Assembly: GCA_947039485.1 (NCBI GenBank)
Contig: CAMQZC010000019.1
Span: 1-57,111 of the forward strand
Length of the DNA stretch: 57,111 nucleotides
Direction: 5' to 3'
From: an uncultured Verrucomicrobiales bacterium
GTDB lineage: Bacteria; Verrucomicrobiota; Verrucomicrobiia; Verrucomicrobiales; Akkermansiaceae
The notes beneath the pieces were generated by a model, which saw only the letters and a program-made list of their open reading frames with translations, was not told the DNA's origin and did not search any database. A program made the position numbers and the translations under genes. Shown here piece by piece: positions 53,708 through 57,111 of the stretch (position 1 is its first letter; every line of letters starts with the position of its first letter).

Positions 53708-55486
53708 TTGCCTTCAGCGCAGGAGCCTAGTATCTTTGTTGGCATGCCTTCCCCCTCTCAGAGCTGCTTCATCCCTAAGCTCTTACTTCAGGATATGCTG
53801 CTGGAGCACGAGAAGGGCTCCTTTAACGACTTCTTTTGCATGGGCGGGTCTCGCACAACTCCCCATCTTTGTGGTATTGAGGCGCGCTGGCGCACCCCTT
53901 GGCGCAGCATCATGCTCACGATAGCAATGCTGCTCTTTGTGCTTACTTTCATGGTGGTCGAGCATACAGCCCGCATTGGACTTGGCAATGTAAAGCTCTT
54001 TCTCGGGCTGATGTTTGTAGGCAGCCTCGCTGTCCCTCTCGGGCTCATCTCTGTGCTAGCGGAATTCAACTTGTGGCGCAATATCTCTTGGGCGCGATTG
54101 ATGGGGCTCTGCGCAGCTGGGGGGGTCACCTCCATCGTCTTTGCTCTCATCCTCTTCACCTTTGGGATGAGCAAGGGGCAAATATCAGCAGCTCTCGTTG
54201 AGGAGCCTGCCAAGATTGCCGCAACACTCGTCCTTGCTGGACATGCTGGTCGCAATGGTCGCATCCTCAATGGCATACTCTACGGTGCAGCTGTCGGGGC
54301 TGGCTTTGCCCTCTTTGAGAGTGCTGGCTACGCCTTTGAGGCTCTCCTCAAAGGAGCAATGGGGCAACATAGGCAGCTCAACTACCAAGAGGCTCTCTCT
54401 GTGATGGCGGCACGCTCGCTCTTCTGCCTCACAGCGGGTCACATCACATGGACTGCTATCACCTGCGGAGCCCTCTGGCACAGCATGCAGGGGCGCAGCC
54501 TTGGCATGGCGCTACTCCACCCCATCTTCCTCTTCTTCCTCGCCTGCTCCATCACCATCCACGGCTATTGGAATGCTAGCTCTTCAAGCTTTGCATTCCT
54601 CTCACTCCTCCCATTCTTCACCCTCTTCACATGGGGACTGCTCGCCATCCAAATCCATCTAGGTATTAAGCAAATTCAGATGACCCAGCAGTACTGGACA
54701 GAGCACTTTGGCGACTCTGAGGCCTGCGTCTGGCTCATCGGTGATGATGAGACTCACCACGGCCCCTACTGCCCGGAGGAAATCCAGAGCATGTACAAGC
54801 GCGGTATGATTGCGCTGGATGAGCCCTGCATCATCGGAATCAAGGAGCAGCAGCGCTTGCGCCTCGGGCAGCTGAGCTTCTTATCCGAGGCGGATAGCAG
54901 ATGTATCGGCCCAAGCTGGTATGCATGCAAGCGCACATCTTGGGTCTGGCTGGCGCGTTTCTGCGGTATCATGAGCTTTGCCAGCGTCATCTTCTTCCAG
55001 TACTCCCCTCGCTTTAGCTTCTTAATTTACTTGATGAGCGCCTCGCTGCTCTTCTTCATCTTGATGCGCGTCATCTGCATGAGATGGCGATCAACACACA
55101 GACCAGATCGACTGACCGATATCGAGGGTGAGTTTAAAATGCCGCCTATGGGTCGAGGTCTCTGGCTACGCCTGCTCATCCCAATCTACAACCTCTATTG
55201 GAGCTACCACATCGCCACCAACCTCATCCGCTGTGCCAATCTGACACGTCAGGGTGCGATGCGCATCCCTATCTGGGTGCCCCGACTCTTTTGGATCACC
55301 TTCTGCGCGGGCATCGCGCTGACTCTCTCGCTCATCATCTTTCAGGCTTACTCCTTTGTCTTTTACATCGGCTTCCTCGTCCTGCTCTACCCTCTCAGCG
55401 CCGCCATCATGAGCATGGCGCTCTCTAGCATCGAGCTGGAGCAGGGAGGCCATGGCGGCACGACCCACGACAACCACTGCTATTGA
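53708..55486 (+). CDS. PrsW-like intramembrane protease fused to a GYF-like domain and C-terminal TM region
   Basis: Up to 592 residues, start uncertain: TTG at 53708, ATG at 53744 or ATG at 53795; none has a Shine-Dalgarno sequence. The first membrane part (about 66-325, roughly seven TMs) has the PrsW motifs: EEPAK (165-169), NGILYGAAVGAGFALFES, an R-to-H block ending CLTAGHITWTA, and SITIHGYWN. PrsW proteases cut anti-sigma factors within the membrane. Next comes a soluble GYF_2-like module (about 338-390, WLIGDDETHHGPYCPEEIQS) and three to four TMs in a DUF4328-like layout (LWLRLLIPIYNLYWSY). The fusion suggests that proteolysis is coupled to binding a proline-rich or membrane partner. 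menE starts 4 bp after the stop. Confidence 0.75.
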   Translation: MPSAQEPSIFVGMPSPSQSCFIPKLLLQDMLLEHEKGSFNDFFCMGGSRTTPHLCGIEARWRTPWRSIMLTIAMLLFVLTFMVVEHTARIGLGNVKLFLGLMFVGSLAVPLGLISVLAEFNLWRNISWARLMGLCAAGGVTSIVFALILFTFGMSKGQISAALVEEPAKIAATLVLAGHAGRNGRILNGILYGAAVGAGFALFESAGYAFEALLKGAMGQHRQLNYQEALSVMAARSLFCLTAGHITWTAITCGALWHSMQGRSLGMALLHPIFLFFLACSITIHGYWNASSSSFAFLSLLPFFTLFTWGLLAIQIHLGIKQIQMTQQYWTEHFGDSEACVWLIGDDETHHGPYCPEEIQSMYKRGMIALDEPCIIGIKEQQRLRLGQLSFLSEADSRCIGPSWYACKRTSWVWLARFCGIMSFASVIFFQYSPRFSFLIYLMSASLLFFILMRVICMRWRSTHRPDRLTDIEGEFKMPPMGRGLWLRLLIPIYNLYWSYHIATNLIRCANLTRQGAMRIPIWVPRLFWITFCAGIALTLSLIIFQAYSFVFYIGFLVLLYPLSAAIMSMALSSIELEQGGHGGTTHDNHCY

Positions 55487-55490
55487 TTCC

Positions 55491-56573
55491 ATGAGAGAGC
55501 TAACTACAGAGCATCTCATCATCCGCGGTCAGATCATCGATGCGTGCAGCGTTGACACGCTGCACGCAAGCTTCCCTGATGAGCCCCTGATGCAGGAGCT
55601 TGCAGACTTCCTTGAGGACTGGTTCTCCGCCTGCCCCAACATGCTGCTCTCTAGCTCGGGTAGCACTGGCGAGCCCAAGCAATTCTACGCGAGCAAGCAA
55701 GCCATGCGCAACAGTGCTCGCGCTAGCTGTCAGGCTCTCCATCTGCGTGCTGGCAATCATGTCCTACTCGCACTGCCCCTCATCTACATCGCCGCTAAGA
55801 TGATGATTGTGCGCGCCATCGTCGCGGGGCTCCATCTGGAGCTGCGCAAGCCGAGCTCTCGCCCACTTGAGGGCTCGTCCGAGCTCTACGACTTTGCCCC
55901 ACTCGTCCCACTCCAAGCAGCCAAGTCCAGCGACAGCGAGCTCTCTCAGCTACGTAGCATCCTGCTGGGCGGAGGCTTCATACCCAGCGAGCTCGAGCGC
56001 CGCCTCCAGCACATCCCCACCAGCATCTACGCCTCTTACGGGATGACTGAGACGCTCTCTCACATCGCGCTGCGACGCGTCAATGGAGAGACCCGCTCCG
56101 ACTACTACCAACCCCTTGATGGCATCGTACTCTCCCTCAATGAGCAGCAATGCCTCTGCATCCACGCCCCAGCTCTCGACATCCAGTATCTAGAGAGCCA
56201 AGACCGCGCGGAGCTGAGAGCGGATGGGAGCTTTCGCATCCTTGGGCGCGTCGACAGCCTGATCAAGAGCGGCGGTGTCAAGCTACAGGCCGAGGACATT
56301 GAGGAGAGAATCACCTCCGCAACGGGTTTGAGCGTCATCGCCCTACCTGCGCCCCACCCTCAGCTTGGAGAGTGCGTCGCGCTGCTCTGGGAGGGGTTAT
56401 TGAGTGAGCAGCCTGCTCTCCAAGCCGCCATTGAGGGCAAACTTGCTCCTTACCAAGCCCCAAAAATCTGCCTTCACCTGCCAGATGGTCTCCCTCGCGG
56501 AGCCTCAGGCAAAGTCGCGCGAGCCCAAGCACGTGAGTACCTCTTAGCCTCACTTGCAGAGTCGAATCGCTAA
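55491..56573 (+). CDS. menE: o-Succinylbenzoate-CoA ligase-type acyl-adenylating enzyme
   Basis: A 360-residue ANL-superfamily ligase. The P-loop motif is SSSGSTGEPKQF, the A5 motif ASYGMTETLSHIA, and the hinge region GRVDSLIKSGGVKLQ with AEDIEE. The C-terminal Lys lies in PRGASGKVAR. Short ligases of this type are MenE, which activates o-succinylbenzoate for menaquinone synthesis; menF in the same window supports this. I start at 55491 (MRELTTEHLII), just after the PrsW-like stop; the frame from 55452 overlaps that gene. The N-terminal domain is shorter than usual, as often seen in PVC and Bacteroidota MenE. Other men genes are not present here. Confidence 0.82.
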   Translation: MRELTTEHLIIRGQIIDACSVDTLHASFPDEPLMQELADFLEDWFSACPNMLLSSSGSTGEPKQFYASKQAMRNSARASCQALHLRAGNHVLLALPLIYIAAKMMIVRAIVAGLHLELRKPSSRPLEGSSELYDFAPLVPLQAAKSSDSELSQLRSILLGGGFIPSELERRLQHIPTSIYASYGMTETLSHIALRRVNGETRSDYYQPLDGIVLSLNEQQCLCIHAPALDIQYLESQDRAELRADGSFRILGRVDSLIKSGGVKLQAEDIEERITSATGLSVIALPAPHPQLGECVALLWEGLLSEQPALQAAIEGKLAPYQAPKICLHLPDGLPRGASGKVARAQAREYLLASLAESNR

Positions 56574-56636
56574 CAAAACGCAATTGCGCTTTTCTTGCTT
56601 GAACTGCTCTGCAATTTATGATTAGATAGAAGAAAC

Positions 56637-57111
56637 ATGAGAAGCATCGCCATTTACCATCAACTACAGGAAGTAGCCCTACATGACGGCGAGGGCTGGC
56701 CAGAGGGAGCGACACTAACAATTGGGCGTAATGAGCACATGCATCAGAGCTTCCCAAACTCCCTGACACTCGCCGAGCATCATCTCTCCGTAAGAAAATT
56801 GCAGGGTAACTTCTACATCCGAGATGAGCAGACAAGCAGCGGTAGCTTCATTGATGGGCATCCCATCATGCACGCCGTGCAGCTGCGCAGTGGTGCCTGC
56901 TACCAATTTGGCGAGATGAGCCTCTTCCTTGAGGGTAGCCCTGCCACCCCAGGCGATGACAGCATCAACTGTGACTCCGTTTTCCCCGAGGCCTATGGAT
57001 TTGCCCTCCCCGAGCTAGCAGCCCCAGCCTACGAAGAGCAAGCCCCAGTCTACGAAGAGCAAGCCCCAGTCTACGAAGAGCAAGCCCCAGTCTACGAGGA
57101 GCAAGCCCCAG
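56637..57111 (+). CDS. FHA-domain protein with heptapeptide repeat, truncated by the window end
   Basis: Open reading frame of at least 158 residues, running off the window. The FHA domain (about 25-105) shows LTIGRNEHMH, LAEHHLSVRKLQGNFYIRDEQTSSGSFIDGHPI and LRSGACYQFGEMSLFLEG. The usual Ser-Arg..His of the phosphothreonine pocket is altered (EHHLSVRK), so binding may differ. From residue 129 a seven-residue unit AP(A/V)YEEQ is repeated four times and continues past the end, encoded by a 21-bp repeat. The Pro/Glu-rich repeat resembles a flexible spacer. It starts 64 bp after menE. Function is unknown; partners may lie outside the window. Confidence 0.75.
   Translation, partial: MRSIAIYHQLQEVALHDGEGWPEGATLTIGRNEHMHQSFPNSLTLAEHHLSVRKLQGNFYIRDEQTSSGSFIDGHPIMHAVQLRSGACYQFGEMSLFLEGSPATPGDDSINCDSVFPEAYGFALPELAAPAYEEQAPVYEEQAPVYEEQAPVYEEQAP
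57021..57111 (+). repeat. 21-bp tandem repeat (AP[A/V]YEEQ) in the FHA gene
   Basis: Units at 57021-57041, 57042-57062, 57063-57083 and 57084-57104, with a fifth starting. They differ at single bases (gcc/gtc, gaa/gag). The 21-bp period keeps the frame, so copy number can vary freely between strains. Confidence 0.9.

Overview
The window looks like a chromosomal segment of a Gram-negative member of the Verrucomicrobiota, most likely close to Akkermansiaceae. Four things point there: two secreted proteins end in PEP-CTERM tails followed by Arg/Lys clusters (PEPSTATLSLLALAGLAARR and a shorter variant), LpxC and FabZ are fused in one protein, there are haem proteins of a PVC type (HzsA-like, fused to an FGE fold), and almost no start codon has a Shine-Dalgarno sequence. 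LPS genes (lpxC-fabZ, lpxD, skp) and menaquinone genes (menF, menE) show a diderm with quinone-based respiration. This placement is inference; no 16S gene is present.

Layout. 1-433 is an AT-rich leader. 434-6518 holds a PEP-CTERM GDSL esterase, then a two-gene cytochrome operon (beta-propeller plus di-haem peroxidase-like protein, and an HzsA-like di-haem protein fused to an FGE fold). 6695-12450 carries a LURP-one-like protein (-), trigger factor (+), a plsX-alr-small RHH-like operon (-) and a carbamoylputrescine amidase (+). 12468-18738 carries HrpA and an unknown membrane protein with a duplicated domain. menF (-) follows. 19973-34322 is dominated by two paralogous giant secreted proteins on the minus strand: 1175 aa ending in PEP-CTERM, and 3461 aa ending in an autotransporter beta-barrel. 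34634-38959 (-) is lpxC/fabZ, rpmH, rnpA, yidD, yidC. 39106-40954 is a marR-MATE operon with a readable operator and an apparently leaderless start. 41073-45568 (-) holds a gingipain-like secreted protein and an M16 protease. 45791-48697 (+) holds an atypical NAD(P)-binding-fold protein, a GtrA protein and a DUF4139-like secreted protein. 48772-50285 (-) is panC-lolD-like ATPase. 50494-52254 (+) is skp-lpxD. 52255-53707 is gene-poor but contains two identical initiator tRNA genes inside a 520-bp duplication. The end has a PrsW-GYF fusion, menE, and a truncated FHA protein with a 21-bp repeat.

How the genes fit together. Much of the window serves the cell envelope: lipid A (lpxC/fabZ, lpxD), outer-membrane protein handling (skp), inner-membrane insertion (yidC/yidD), phospholipid and peptidoglycan precursors (plsX, alr), a lipoprotein-type ABC ATPase, and large surface proteins. 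The least explained parts are the haem pair at 1495-6518, the two passenger proteins that share an N-terminus but end in different anchors, and the PrsW-GYF fusion. I see no CRISPR array, insertion sequence, prophage or plasmid genes.
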